Of a stretch of 64,000 bases of DNA, positions 55,367-63,463 are shown in pieces. Position 1 is the first letter of the stretch; every line of letters begins with the position of its first letter. The DNA comes from a bacterium (GTDB lineage Bacteria > Zhuqueibacterota > Zhuqueibacteria > Oleimicrobiales > Geothermoviventaceae). The notes beneath the pieces were generated by a model. The model saw nothing but the letters and a program-made list of their open reading frames with translations. It did no database searches and was not told the DNA's origin. The stretch is taken from contig JAPWUV010000004.1 in assembly GCA_028275345.1 (NCBI GenBank), forward strand, positions 237,712 through 301,711, in the 5' to 3' direction. Both the position numbers and the translations under genes were made by a program.

Positions 55367-57409
55367 TCACAGGGCTTGCCTTCGCAGCCTTTCGATGTCG
55401 GTGGCTTTGCCAAGCACGAGCAACCTGTCGTCCTCCTGGATGACCATCTCTGCGTTTGGGATAAGCCGCTCCCTTTCCCCCAGGGGATTCGGCCTACTGA
55501 CGAAGATCACCTCCACCCCTTCCCGCACCCGCAAGTTGAGCTCCTTGAGGGTCTTGCCCCACATGCGCGGCAGGGAGGGGATCTCCTCGAGGACGTAGCC
55601 TTCTCCCAGCGGCGATTGGCGCTCTCGTTCCGTCAGGCGCAGGTGGTCGAAGAGGTAGTCGGCCATCTCCTGGCGTGCGAGGGCGCGATTGTAGGCCTCG
55701 AGGGCATCGCGCTTCGTGACCAGTCCGATCACCCGACGGGGATCGACGTCCGAGACCACCGGGAGCTCTTCCGAGTCCGTGCGAGCGAACTGCTGGAGGA
55801 CGAAATGGAGGTCATCGTCCATCCGAACCGCCGTCCCGTCCCGCACAGCGAGGTCGGCCGCCGTCACGAGGGATTTCAGCTCTTCGTATTCCAACATGGC
55901 CTGCCGCAAATCCCGCTCCTGGATCACCCCTACCAGGTGTCGCTCATCGTCCACCACGAAGACGGAGGAGTACGGGTTCTCCAGCATGTGTTCCAGCACC
56001 TCGGAGAGCTTGGCCCGGGTTGCCACGGTGTTCGTCTCGGGGCGGAAGATGTCGTGCACATGCAAGGAGTGGAGTACGCCCACTTCCTTCCCAAGGTGAA
56101 GGTGAACGCCACGCTTCTCCAATTGGATCAGGTGAGGCGTGGTCCCGGCAGTTTTCCGTGCCACCAAATGGCTCACGACTACGCCGGTCATCAGAGCGGG
56201 GAGGAAAGCATTGTTCCTCGTCATCTCGAGGATGATCATGATCGAGGTCAGAGGCACTCCGTTGATCCCGGCCAGGACCGCGCCCATTCCGACGAGGGAA
56301 TAGGCCACAGGATCGAAGTGGGTGCCGAGGAGGAGATTGCCTCCGTGGGCGAAAAGATAGCCGAGGAGAGCTCCCTGGAATATGGAGGGGGCGAAGATCC
56401 CTCCAAAGCTTCCGGCATGAAGAAGCAGCGGCACGAAGAGGAACTTGCCCGCCAACAGAACGGCCGCCACGAACCAGGTCAGTTGGCCTTGCAGCACCTG
56501 GTCCATTGTGTGGAAGCCGATCCCGAACAACCCCGGGAAGAAACGGCCGACGAGTCCGAGCAGCAGGCTGACCACCAGAAGCTGGATCAACGTGCCCGCG
56601 CGGCTCTGGCCGGCTCGGCGAAGTCGTCCCGCAACGCGGTAGAATTGCACGAATGCCCCTGACCACAGGCCCGCCAGGGCCCCGAACACCAGGTAGCCGA
56701 GGAATTCCGGGATTCTCCCCAGCGCAAAGGAGGGGATGGGGAACGGGTGGGCTTGCCGGAGAACGGCCTGTGCAGTCACGCTGGAAGTGACGGAGGCAAG
56801 GATGACGGCACTCAGCGTTCCCGTCTGGAGGTCGTTCATGAACACGATCTCCACGGCGAAGAAAACGCCGCCGATGGGAGCACCGAACGCGGCGGCGATC
56901 GCTGCCCCGGCTCCGGCCGCCGTCAACATCCGCAGCTTCCGCTCCGAAAGCCGAAGCAGTTGTCCGAAAAGAGAAGCTGCGCCGGCTCCGAGGCGGGAGG
57001 CGGGATCCTCGGGGCCGAGTGTCGCCCCGGACCCGATCGAGAGGATCGAAGCAACGAAATGAAAAAGAGTGGAGCGCGCCTTGATACGACCGCCCTTCCG
57101 GACAACCGACAGCATTACGTGCGAAAGCCCTCCTTCCAGGGCCACGCGAGGCGAAGTGATGCGGAGCAACCAGATCAGAACCGCGCCCAGGACGGGCGGC
57201 ACAACTACATAGTAGCTTCCCAGGAAGGACAAGGGCTCGCGGAGTCCCTCGAAGAAAAAGCGGGTTGTGGTTCGGATGCCGGAAAGAAAGAGGGCCGTGA
57301 TCAGGCCCGCGGCGGTCCCGGCAAGCAGGGATAGGAGGATCAAGGAGCCGTATTCCGGGAAGTCTCCGCTCCGGAAGAGGTCGCGTATCTTCCCATGCCC
57401 GAGTTTCAC
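55367..57409 (-). CDS. ClC chloride channel/transporter with CBS pair and RCK-C domain
   Basis: A 680-residue ClC-family membrane protein. GTG 57409 is chosen because GGAGG lies eight bases upstream on the minus strand (57422-57418); the open frame extends further but without a better start. The membrane part (about 20-430) has the selectivity segments GSGATLGPEDP and GGIFAPSIF; the glutamate of the usual G(K/R)EGP motif is kept but its neighbours are changed. A CBS domain pair (about 455-580) is followed by a TrkA-C/RCK-C domain (about 600-680). The combination suggests chloride or proton-coupled anion transport gated by a nucleotide. It is upstream of the pectate lyase with no obvious link. 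Confidence 0.9.
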   Translation of the reverse strand: MKLGHGKIRDLFRSGDFPEYGSLILLSLLAGTAAGLITALFLSGIRTTTRFFFEGLREPLSFLGSYYVVVPPVLGAVLIWLLRITSPRVALEGGLSHVMLSVVRKGGRIKARSTLFHFVASILSIGSGATLGPEDPASRLGAGAASLFGQLLRLSERKLRMLTAAGAGAAIAAAFGAPIGGVFFAVEIVFMNDLQTGTLSAVILASVTSSVTAQAVLRQAHPFPIPSFALGRIPEFLGYLVFGALAGLWSGAFVQFYRVAGRLRRAGQSRAGTLIQLLVVSLLLGLVGRFFPGLFGIGFHTMDQVLQGQLTWFVAAVLLAGKFLFVPLLLHAGSFGGIFAPSIFQGALLGYLFAHGGNLLLGTHFDPVAYSLVGMGAVLAGINGVPLTSIMIILEMTRNNAFLPALMTGVVVSHLVARKTAGTTPHLIQLEKRGVHLHLGKEVGVLHSLHVHDIFRPETNTVATRAKLSEVLEHMLENPYSSVFVVDDERHLVGVIQERDLRQAMLEYEELKSLVTAADLAVRDGTAVRMDDDLHFVLQQFARTDSEELPVVSDVDPRRVIGLVTKRDALEAYNRALARQEMADYLFDHLRLTERERQSPLGEGYVLEEIPSLPRMWGKTLKELNLRVREGVEVIFVSRPNPLGERERLIPNAEMVIQEDDRLLVLGKATDIERLRRQAL

Positions 57410-57802
57410 CGCCAATGCCTCCGTCCCCCGGCTGCGCAAAGGAGAATGCTTCCGCCGGCGCGATTCTGGGGCGCAGCCCCGGCGCCCAGGCACTCTGCCG
57501 AGACTGGCTGCCCGTGGCCGGCTTGCCAACCAGCGCCCGAGAGCCGAAGCTTTCTTGCGCAAACCCTCACCAGCGGGCTTGAGCCCCGCTGCGCGTCTAG
57601 CGCCTTGCCGCTGGCGCGGAAGTATGACCGGTGTCCGGTGTTCCCTTCGTCGTTCCTGCTGCCCATTTGGATTCGCTTGTCTTGCGTGCCGTCGGCCGCT
57701 TCCATCGCGAGAGCCGTCGGGGCGCTGCCTCGCGATCGAAACGATTGGGGCGACATCTCGTCGCCTCGACCGGCCTGCCGGCCCAACCCCGAAGGCAGTC
57801 CG
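57410..57802. other. Non-coding gap between M55 and ClC genes
   Basis: About 390 bases holding only the ClC ribosome site (57418-57422). A G/C-rich imperfect hairpin (about 57573-57592) could end transcription of the M55 operon, but it has no T-run. No other feature was recognised. Confidence 0.45.
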
Positions 57803-58618
57803 CTAGGAGCTGGAAGCCCGGTAGAGACTCAAGAAGGCCCGGTAGAGGTCGAGGTAGTCGTCCGTCTCGTATATGAGCGTGTAGGGGTCGCTTCTTCGCC
57901 CCAGGCGGGTCCGGGAGGCTCGCTCGGCCTGCTCCGTTTTCTGGAACACGCACTCGAGACGGAATGGCGGCGCGATGCGGAGGGGCGGGATCTGTTGGCG
58001 CCGCGAGATTGCCGCCTGGACTGCCTGCTCGATGCGCTGGAGTGAGACCTCAAAGGGGAGGCACAAGGCGGCGTATCGGGAAGAGGCCTCTTTCACCGCA
58101 AGGGTTTCCACCGGAGGGTGCAGAGCCTTGGCCTCTTCACAGAGGGCCTGATCCCCCGTGACCAGCAAGACCGGCACATCCAGCCATCCGGCGAGCGCGG
58201 CGTTCAGCCCGAATTCGCCCACCGAAAGCCCGTTGATGCGCACGTCGTGAAAGGTAGAGGCGGAGAAGGTGTGGTCGTGGACGGCTCGCGGCGTCCCCGC
58301 TTTCGCATGATACCCGAGGAAGAGGGCGGCGTCGAAACCTCGGTCGATGCCCTCCATCATCGAGAGCGGCTTGTCGTAGCCAGTGAGCAGATGAGCCGGT
58401 GCCGGCAGTCGGTCGGGCAACAGGTTCAGCCCACGATTGTGGGCGTCGTTAACCACAATCTCCGTCGCGCCCCCCGCACGGCATCCCCGGATCGCCGCAC
58501 ACACCTCGCTGATCATCCATTCCCGGGCCAGCGGGTAGAGCGCACCCCCGGGGTCCACCTGCTCGTAACTCACTACCCCGTTGACCCCTTCCAGATCCGC
58601 AGAGATGTAGATTCGCAT
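57803..58618 (-). CDS. M55-family D-aminopeptidase (DppA-like)
   Basis: A 271-residue cytoplasmic zinc aminopeptidase of family M55. The family signature Ser-x-Asp-x-Glu-Gly is at residues 6-11 (SADLEG), with metal ligands Asp8 and Glu10. Further ligand regions follow at NDAHNRG and GYHAKAGT. Bacillus DppA releases D-Ala from D-Ala-D-Ala and related peptides, so recycling of peptidoglycan peptides is possible. The length is close to that of DppA. It is the last gene of a tight minus-strand run (FAH, M29-like, M55), with 38 bases between it and the M29-like gene. Confidence 0.9.
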   Translation of the reverse strand: MRIYISADLEGVNGVVSYEQVDPGGALYPLAREWMISEVCAAIRGCRAGGATEIVVNDAHNRGLNLLPDRLPAPAHLLTGYDKPLSMMEGIDRGFDAALFLGYHAKAGTPRAVHDHTFSASTFHDVRINGLSVGEFGLNAALAGWLDVPVLLVTGDQALCEEAKALHPPVETLAVKEASSRYAALCLPFEVSLQRIEQAVQAAISRRQQIPPLRIAPPFRLECVFQKTEQAERASRTRLGRRSDPYTLIYETDDYLDLYRAFLSLYRASSS

Positions 58619-58656
58619 GGCTTCCCACGAGCAATTCGGAACAAAGGTCGGGCCGG

Positions 58657-59613
58657 CTACACGACGACCTCGCCGTGTTCCATGATCACCTTTTCGTCGA
58701 TGACCACGGTGGGTTTCAGCATGATCCCGTCGATGTGAATGGGGGCCTCGTTATTGCCCCCGAAAGAAACGTTATTCCCGAGGGCGATGTGCGCCGTGCC
58801 TGCAGCTTTCTCGTCCTCGAGAGGTAACCCGACCACCTTGGCTTTCGGATTTGTGCCCAGTCCCAGCTCCGCCACCAGGCGCGAGCCCGGGCCGCAGCGC
58901 TGTAGAAGCTGGCGCAAACGCTTTGCGGCTCCATTGCCGCGGACGCGGACCACGACCCCTTCCTTGATGTCCAGGATGATCTTTTCCCGTGTGCCTGGGG
59001 CGAGCCCCATCCCGGTTTCGATCACCGCGCGACCGTACGTACCACTGCTGTGCGGACACACGGCTGCTTCGCCCGCCGGCAGGTTCGAGAAGCTGCCGGG
59101 CTCGTGCACCAGCCCAATGTCGGCGTGGCCCTTCATCCCCCGGATGGAGAGGTGAAGGTCGGTGCCGGCGGGGGTTGTGATATGCACACGGGAGCCAATC
59201 GTGAAGATGTCGGCCAGTTTGCGGCTGCGATCGCCAATGAACTTGTAGTCCACGTCCACTGCGCGCTTCAGCGTTTGTTCGGTGATGCCGGGGAGGCTCA
59301 CCGCCCGGGCTCCCTTTCGGCACGCGGCTCGGCGCGCCTCCGTGTGGGAAAGCGACACGCTGGTGATCAGCAAGATCGCGTTGGCCGCCTGCATCATCTG
59401 GGCGACGCTGGCCGGGACGGACGGGCGCCAACGGCTGAGGGGAGGGAGAGCGGCCAACGCCGTCGCGGCCCCTGCCCGCAGGCAAACCGCGAAGAAGAGC
59501 CGGGCGAGATCGAGCATGGGCTCGTCGGCCACCACCACCACTTCCTCTCCGGGCTGCACCGCCAGGCACGTATGGACCGCGATGCGAATCGCCCGCTCGA
59601 GCTTGTTAGGCAT
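58657..59613 (-). CDS. M29-like aminopeptidase
   Basis: A 318-residue protein like the leucyl/thermophilic aminopeptidase (M29, COG2309) group, which are metal-dependent, mainly in thermophiles. Typical features are EVVVVADEPMLDLARLFF at the N-terminus, ITTPAGTDLHLSIRG in the middle and the metal-site region (AELGLGTNPKAKV, DEKAAGTAHIALGNN, NEAPIHIDGIM) at the C-terminus. It has no signal peptide and is shorter than the classic 400-residue enzymes, as many members of this subgroup are. It begins seven bases after the FAH stop with an AGGGA ribosome site inside the junction, indicating an operon. It should remove N-terminal residues from imported peptides. Confidence 0.85.
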   Translation of the reverse strand: MPNKLERAIRIAVHTCLAVQPGEEVVVVADEPMLDLARLFFAVCLRAGAATALAALPPLSRWRPSVPASVAQMMQAANAILLITSVSLSHTEARRAACRKGARAVSLPGITEQTLKRAVDVDYKFIGDRSRKLADIFTIGSRVHITTPAGTDLHLSIRGMKGHADIGLVHEPGSFSNLPAGEAAVCPHSSGTYGRAVIETGMGLAPGTREKIILDIKEGVVVRVRGNGAAKRLRQLLQRCGPGSRLVAELGLGTNPKAKVVGLPLEDEKAAGTAHIALGNNVSFGGNNEAPIHIDGIMLKPTVVIDEKVIMEHGEVVV

Positions 59614-59620
59614 GAAATCC

Positions 59621-60580
59621 CTACCCCAGTTCCTTCGGATGCGAAGCAGGCTGAGCCTCTGCCGTTGGCCCGGATTCGGCAGCGACCGGATTGCGAAGCA
59701 CGCCGATCCGCTCGATCTCCACCTCCACTACATCCCCAGGTCGCAACGGGCTAATCCCTTCCGGCGTGCCGGTGGAAATAATGTCCCCGGGCTCCAGGGT
59801 GAGGTGCGCGCTCAGGTATTCGACGAGCTCGGGGATCTTGAAGATCATGTCTGCGGTGTTGGCTTTCTGGCGCACTTCTCCATTCACCCGAAGCTCGATG
59901 TTCAGGCTGTGCGGATTGGGGATTTCCTCACGGGGCACGATCCAGGGGCCGCAGGGACAGAAGGTGTCGAAGCTCTTCGACCGGAACCACGGTCTTGCCT
60001 TGTCAATGTCCGCCTTCTGAAGATCCCGGGCAGTGACGTCGTTCACAATGGTGTAGCCTGCCACGTAGTCCCATGCTTTCTCGGCCGGGACGCCCTTGGC
60101 CCGCTTCCCGATCACGAAAGCCAGTTCCGCCTCGTGATCGACCCGCTTCGAAAGAGCAGGGAGCCGGATGGGTTGCTCGTGGCCGATGAGAGAGGACGGG
60201 GCCTTCGCGAAGAAGATCGGCTCCTCCGGCACGGTCGCCCCGGTTTCTTGAGCGTGCGCAGCGTAATTCCGCCCGAGACAAAGGATCTTCTGAGGACGGG
60301 TGATCGGCGGCAGGAATTCCACCGGCTCCTGAAGTCGGGCGCTCTCGGCTAGGCTCCCGTCGCAGGCGAATCGCCATAACTCCCGGAGCCATTCTCGGCC
60401 GAAGCAGCCGCGCTCGATCAGATGCAGAACGGTGGGGAAGTCGGGCAATTCCAAATCCTCGGTCCCCGGCCACTCGCAGAGGAGCCAGCTGAGGTCAAAC
60501 AACTGGCTGCCGACGCAAAGCCCAGCCCGTTCTTTCCCTGCTCGACGAAAGGAGAAGATCTTGAGCGTCTCCTCGGCCAT
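59621..60580 (-). CDS. Fumarylacetoacetate hydrolase (FAH)-family protein
   Basis: A 319-residue enzyme of the FAH superfamily. The catalytic domain (about residues 95-300) has the metal-binding Glu residues in EEPIFFAKAPSSL and DHEAELAFVIGK, plus IVNDVTARD and GDIISTGTPEGIS. Members hydrolyse or decarboxylate beta-diketones and 2-oxo acids, for example acylpyruvates, or act on oxo-hepta-enedioate. The start ATG 60580 has AGGAAGGG just upstream on the minus strand. It heads the peptide/amino-acid operon, so a late step in aromatic amino-acid breakdown is a reasonable but unproven idea. Only the family assignment is firm. Confidence 0.9.
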   Translation of the reverse strand: MAEETLKIFSFRRAGKERAGLCVGSQLFDLSWLLCEWPGTEDLELPDFPTVLHLIERGCFGREWLRELWRFACDGSLAESARLQEPVEFLPPITRPQKILCLGRNYAAHAQETGATVPEEPIFFAKAPSSLIGHEQPIRLPALSKRVDHEAELAFVIGKRAKGVPAEKAWDYVAGYTIVNDVTARDLQKADIDKARPWFRSKSFDTFCPCGPWIVPREEIPNPHSLNIELRVNGEVRQKANTADMIFKIPELVEYLSAHLTLEPGDIISTGTPEGISPLRPGDVVEVEIERIGVLRNPVAAESGPTAEAQPASHPKELG

Positions 60581-60684
60581 GTCCCTTCCTCACGTTGCGA
60601 GAGAGGCGAATCTCGCGAGCCCCGTCCCCTCGAGCGGTACCCGCGCCCGTCTCATTTCGCCTGAGCCCCCGGTTGCCCTTACCG

Positions 60685-61059
60685 CTATTCCCTTCCCACG
60701 TAGCGGATGAAGCGGCCTCGGAAGAGCTGCGCCAGAAAGAGGGTGAGGCGCTCGAAGGCCGGTTCCACCGCGGCGCCGAAGTGCTTCTTCAGCTCCTGCT
60801 CGATATCGCCAACGCTGTGACCCCCGTCGCAGAGCCGCCAGACGAAAGATCCGATCTCGTCCAGATGGACCCGGTACATGGGGTTTTTCAGCCTGGGGAG
60901 GAGGTAGCGCTGCAGGAGGGGGTGCTGGAATTTCGGCTTCAGCACGACGATCCGGCCATTCACCTCCTCCCAGGGGGAGATGCGGAGCGGGCGCAGTTTG
61001 AGCACCCTTTGCCGTTCCTCCTCAAACGGAAGGGGATCTTTGGACCAGTCCCGAGCCAT
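60685..61059 (-). CDS. Stand-alone PqqD-like (RRE) protein
   Basis: A 124-residue protein whose C-terminal 80 residues resemble PqqD/RiPP recognition elements: a hydrophobic block followed by LDEIGSFVWRLCDGGHSVGDIEQELKK is the typical winged-helix core. ATG 61059 is chosen over the longer open frame, with GAGGGG about eight bases upstream. PqqD-like proteins bind leader peptides for radical-SAM maturases, but no PqqA, PqqE or other maturase is near. Here it lies between the OPT transporter and the FAH operon, 104 bases from the latter. Many orphan PqqD-family proteins exist with unknown partners. Confidence 0.8.
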   Translation of the reverse strand: MARDWSKDPLPFEEERQRVLKLRPLRISPWEEVNGRIVVLKPKFQHPLLQRYLLPRLKNPMYRVHLDEIGSFVWRLCDGGHSVGDIEQELKKHFGAAVEPAFERLTLFLAQLFRGRFIRYVGRE

Positions 61060-61110
61060 GCCGGGTGCCCCTCGCTCCGAGCAGGGGCGGTCGGTCGCCG
61101 CTTCGGGCGA

Positions 61111-61140
61111 CAAAAGGGGGCTGGAACGCGCCAGCCCCCG
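61111..61140 (-). terminator. Intrinsic terminator of the OPT transporter gene
   Basis: On the minus strand, GGGGGCTGG and CCAGCCCCC (61140-61132 and 61125-61117) form a perfect 9-base stem with a 6-base loop, followed at once by TTTTGT. It lies seven bases beyond the OPT stop and is the clearest rho-independent terminator in the window. Confidence 0.85.
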
Positions 61141-61147
61141 GGGTTTC

Positions 61148-63157
61148 TCACGCCTTTTCCACTTCGCCGCTGAGGGCAAGCTGCCTCAGGGGGTAGTAGA
61201 TGAGCACGAAAGCGAGTATCGCGAACACGGCGATCCCCAACCAAGGGGTGTAGAGCACCGTGGGTAGCTCGATGTTGGCCGCGCGGAGGGCGGCTGTGGC
61301 TACCCCGGTCAGCGCCTCGCCGGCGATCAGGCCCGAGGCCAAGAGGAGACCGATGCGCTCGACCAGGTCCTTTCCCGCCGGAGTGGCGCGGCGGCGCTGC
61401 GCGAGCACATCCACGACCCATCGAATGAGGCCGCCGACGAAGATCGCCGCCGTACTGTGGAACGGCAGGTACATCCCGACCGCGATGAGCATCGGCGAGG
61501 GAGAGCCGAGCAGGATGAGCGCCAGGGAGAAGAGCATTCCGGCCAGGACGAGGGCCCAGGCCATCTCGCCCCCTACGATGCCCTGAGACATCATGGCCAT
61601 GAGGCCGGCCTGGGGGGCAGGCAGGTTTTCGCCGCCGATCCCACCGGGCACGTGCTCGTGGAGCAGGGCCAGAGGGATCACTAGCGTGAGGGCGGCTGCC
61701 GTGACGCCGATCATCCCGCCGATCTCCATCCTCCACGGGGTGGCCCCCAGAATGTGGCCGACCTTCCAGTCCTGGATCATGTCGCCTGCCACGCCGGCCA
61801 CGCAGCAAACCACCGCGGCCACGCCCAGCACGGCAGCCACGCCCGGATTGCCCCGGACCCCAAGAGCCACCATCATGACCGCCGCGATGAGCAAGGTGGT
61901 GAGGGTGAGTCCGGAGATCGGGTTGGACGAACTTCCGATGATCCCCACCAGGTAGCCGGCCACGGCCGCAAAGAGCAGCCCCGCCAGCAGCATCACGAGC
62001 GCCGCCACAATCGCGCTGCCGAGATGGGCCGCGAAGGAGTTGTAGATGAGGATCATGGGGATCAGCAGGGCGGCGATGAGGAGCAGCACCGTGCCAAGCG
62101 GGAGGTCTTTGTCGGTGCGCAGTACACCGCCTCCCTCGCCCGCGGCGCGCATGTCCGCAACGGAGCGCCGCACTCCCGCCGCCAGGTTTTTCCGCATCCT
62201 GTACAGGGTGTAGAAGGCCCCCACAAGCATGGCCCCGACCGCCACAGGCTTCACCTGCGCATTGTAGACGGAGCTGGCGACATCCACCCAGCTGCCCTTT
62301 CCGGCCTGGACCATGTCCCACGCATCCGGGCTCATGAAAAGCACCAAAGGCATCAGGAAGAGCCAGCCGAACACGCCACCCGAGAAGGTGAGGGAGGCCA
62401 GCTTGGGGCCGATGATGTAGCCAACTCCCACCAGAGCGCCGCTTGCCGCTGGGCTCTCAATGAGCATCCGACCCTGCTTCCCAACCTCCTGGAGCACCGA
62501 ACCCTCGCCTGTCAGGTAGACGATCTTGCTGTGCCCGAGCCCCAGGATCCCCTTCACGTAGGGTTTGATCAGCTTCAGTCCGTTGGGGTTCTTCAGAAAC
62601 TCGATCACGGCGCCGAGGGCCATGGACCCGAACACGTACCGCGCACCGGTTTCCCCACCCTGTCCCGCCTTGACCAGCTCTGCGCATGCCCGGCTTTCCG
62701 GGAAGGGCAGGGTGGCGTCTTCCACCAAGGTCCGGCGCACGATAATGATGAACAGGACCCCCAGCAACCCGCCCACCAGCATCAGGACCGTGCTGCGAAA
62801 GAAGTCGAAGCGGGTCCATACCCCCGCGATCAGAAAGGCGGGGATGGTGAAGATCGCCCCCGCCGCCAGAGCTTCTCCGACAGCCCCGGTGGTTCGGGCC
62901 ATGTTCTCTTCCAGGATCGTCCCCTTTACGGGGCGCAGAGCAGCCATGGCGATTACGGCCGCCGGGAAGGTGGCAGCCACCGTCATGCCTGCCACCAGAC
63001 CCAGATAGGCGTTGGCAGCGCCCAAGATGATGGAGAGGATGGCACCCAGCAACACTGCGCGAAGCGTCAGCTCTTTCATGTCCTGATCAGGGGGAACGTA
63101 CGGATGGTAGCCAACCGGCGGGGACGATGCGGATCCCTTGTCGCTGATCGATGCCAT
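61148..63157 (-). CDS. OPT-family oligopeptide transporter
   Basis: A 669-residue inner-membrane protein with about 15-16 membrane segments. ATG 63157 is preferred over the in-frame TTG at 63163 because GGGAGGA sits at the right distance on the minus strand. The N-terminal block (ELTLRAVLLGAILSIILGAANAYLGL) and the FPAAVIAMAALR segment are OPT hallmarks. The family imports di- to pentapeptides or metal chelates with the proton gradient. With the two peptidases and the divergent amino-acid symporter it suggests peptide uptake. Its own promoter and terminator show it is transcribed alone. Confidence 0.92.
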   Translation of the reverse strand: MASISDKGSASSPPVGYHPYVPPDQDMKELTLRAVLLGAILSIILGAANAYLGLVAGMTVAATFPAAVIAMAALRPVKGTILEENMARTTGAVGEALAAGAIFTIPAFLIAGVWTRFDFFRSTVLMLVGGLLGVLFIIIVRRTLVEDATLPFPESRACAELVKAGQGGETGARYVFGSMALGAVIEFLKNPNGLKLIKPYVKGILGLGHSKIVYLTGEGSVLQEVGKQGRMLIESPAASGALVGVGYIIGPKLASLTFSGGVFGWLFLMPLVLFMSPDAWDMVQAGKGSWVDVASSVYNAQVKPVAVGAMLVGAFYTLYRMRKNLAAGVRRSVADMRAAGEGGGVLRTDKDLPLGTVLLLIAALLIPMILIYNSFAAHLGSAIVAALVMLLAGLLFAAVAGYLVGIIGSSSNPISGLTLTTLLIAAVMMVALGVRGNPGVAAVLGVAAVVCCVAGVAGDMIQDWKVGHILGATPWRMEIGGMIGVTAAALTLVIPLALLHEHVPGGIGGENLPAPQAGLMAMMSQGIVGGEMAWALVLAGMLFSLALILLGSPSPMLIAVGMYLPFHSTAAIFVGGLIRWVVDVLAQRRRATPAGKDLVERIGLLLASGLIAGEALTGVATAALRAANIELPTVLYTPWLGIAVFAILAFVLIYYPLRQLALSGEVEKA

Positions 63158-63252
63158 GGGCAATTCCTCCCTCGCTGTGTTTCCGTATCAGCTGGCGGGT
63201 CCCTGAATCACACGGCCTTCGGGTCGGTTTGCGTGTTCCTCCAAACGCCGCC

Positions 63253-63281
63253 AACTTAAGCCGGCGTCGGGAAAAAGTCAA
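63253..63281 (-). promoter_or_regulatory. Candidate promoter for the OPT gene
   Basis: On the minus strand, TTGACT (63281-63276) and TAAGTT (63258-63253) are 17 bases apart, about 95 bases upstream of the OPT start. The -35 is strong and the -10 only partly matches. Confidence 0.5.
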
Positions 63282-63338
63282 GGCAAAAGGGGAGCGGGAG
63301 CTGAGCCGGGCCGGCGAGCCACCGCACGGGGTTTCCGT

Positions 63339-63367
63339 TTGACAAAGGGAGGGGTTTTTGCTAACAT
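63339..63367 (+). promoter_or_regulatory. Near-consensus promoter for the AGCS symporter gene
   Basis: A perfect TTGACA (63339-63344) and TAACAT (63362-63367) with a 17-base spacer lie about 97 bases upstream of the symporter start. This is one of the two best promoter matches in the window. Confidence 0.7.
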
Positions 63368-63463
63368 TGCGCCCAAAGGTGAGGTTTTCCCGCGCCGGAT
63401 CCGCGGATTGGCGATCTTGGGAGTGCGTTGAGGGCGCTGAACCTCGGGATTCTGGAGGCCGGA

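Larger units (their letters stand above)
63158..63463. other. Divergent promoter region between OPT and AGCS genes
   Basis: This 306-base region holds one promoter for each flanking gene, back to back. Nothing else was recognised in it. Confidence 0.6.

Noticed and set aside
57735..57750. ATCGAAACGAT as a second LacI-type operator
   Set aside because: It has only four-base arms around an odd centre and is over 300 bases from the nearest start, without a promoter.
61754..63259. A 501-codon plus-strand frame opposite the OPT gene
   Set aside because: Its sequence is His/Gln/Arg-rich and mirrors the hydrophobic OPT gene; it has no ribosome site.
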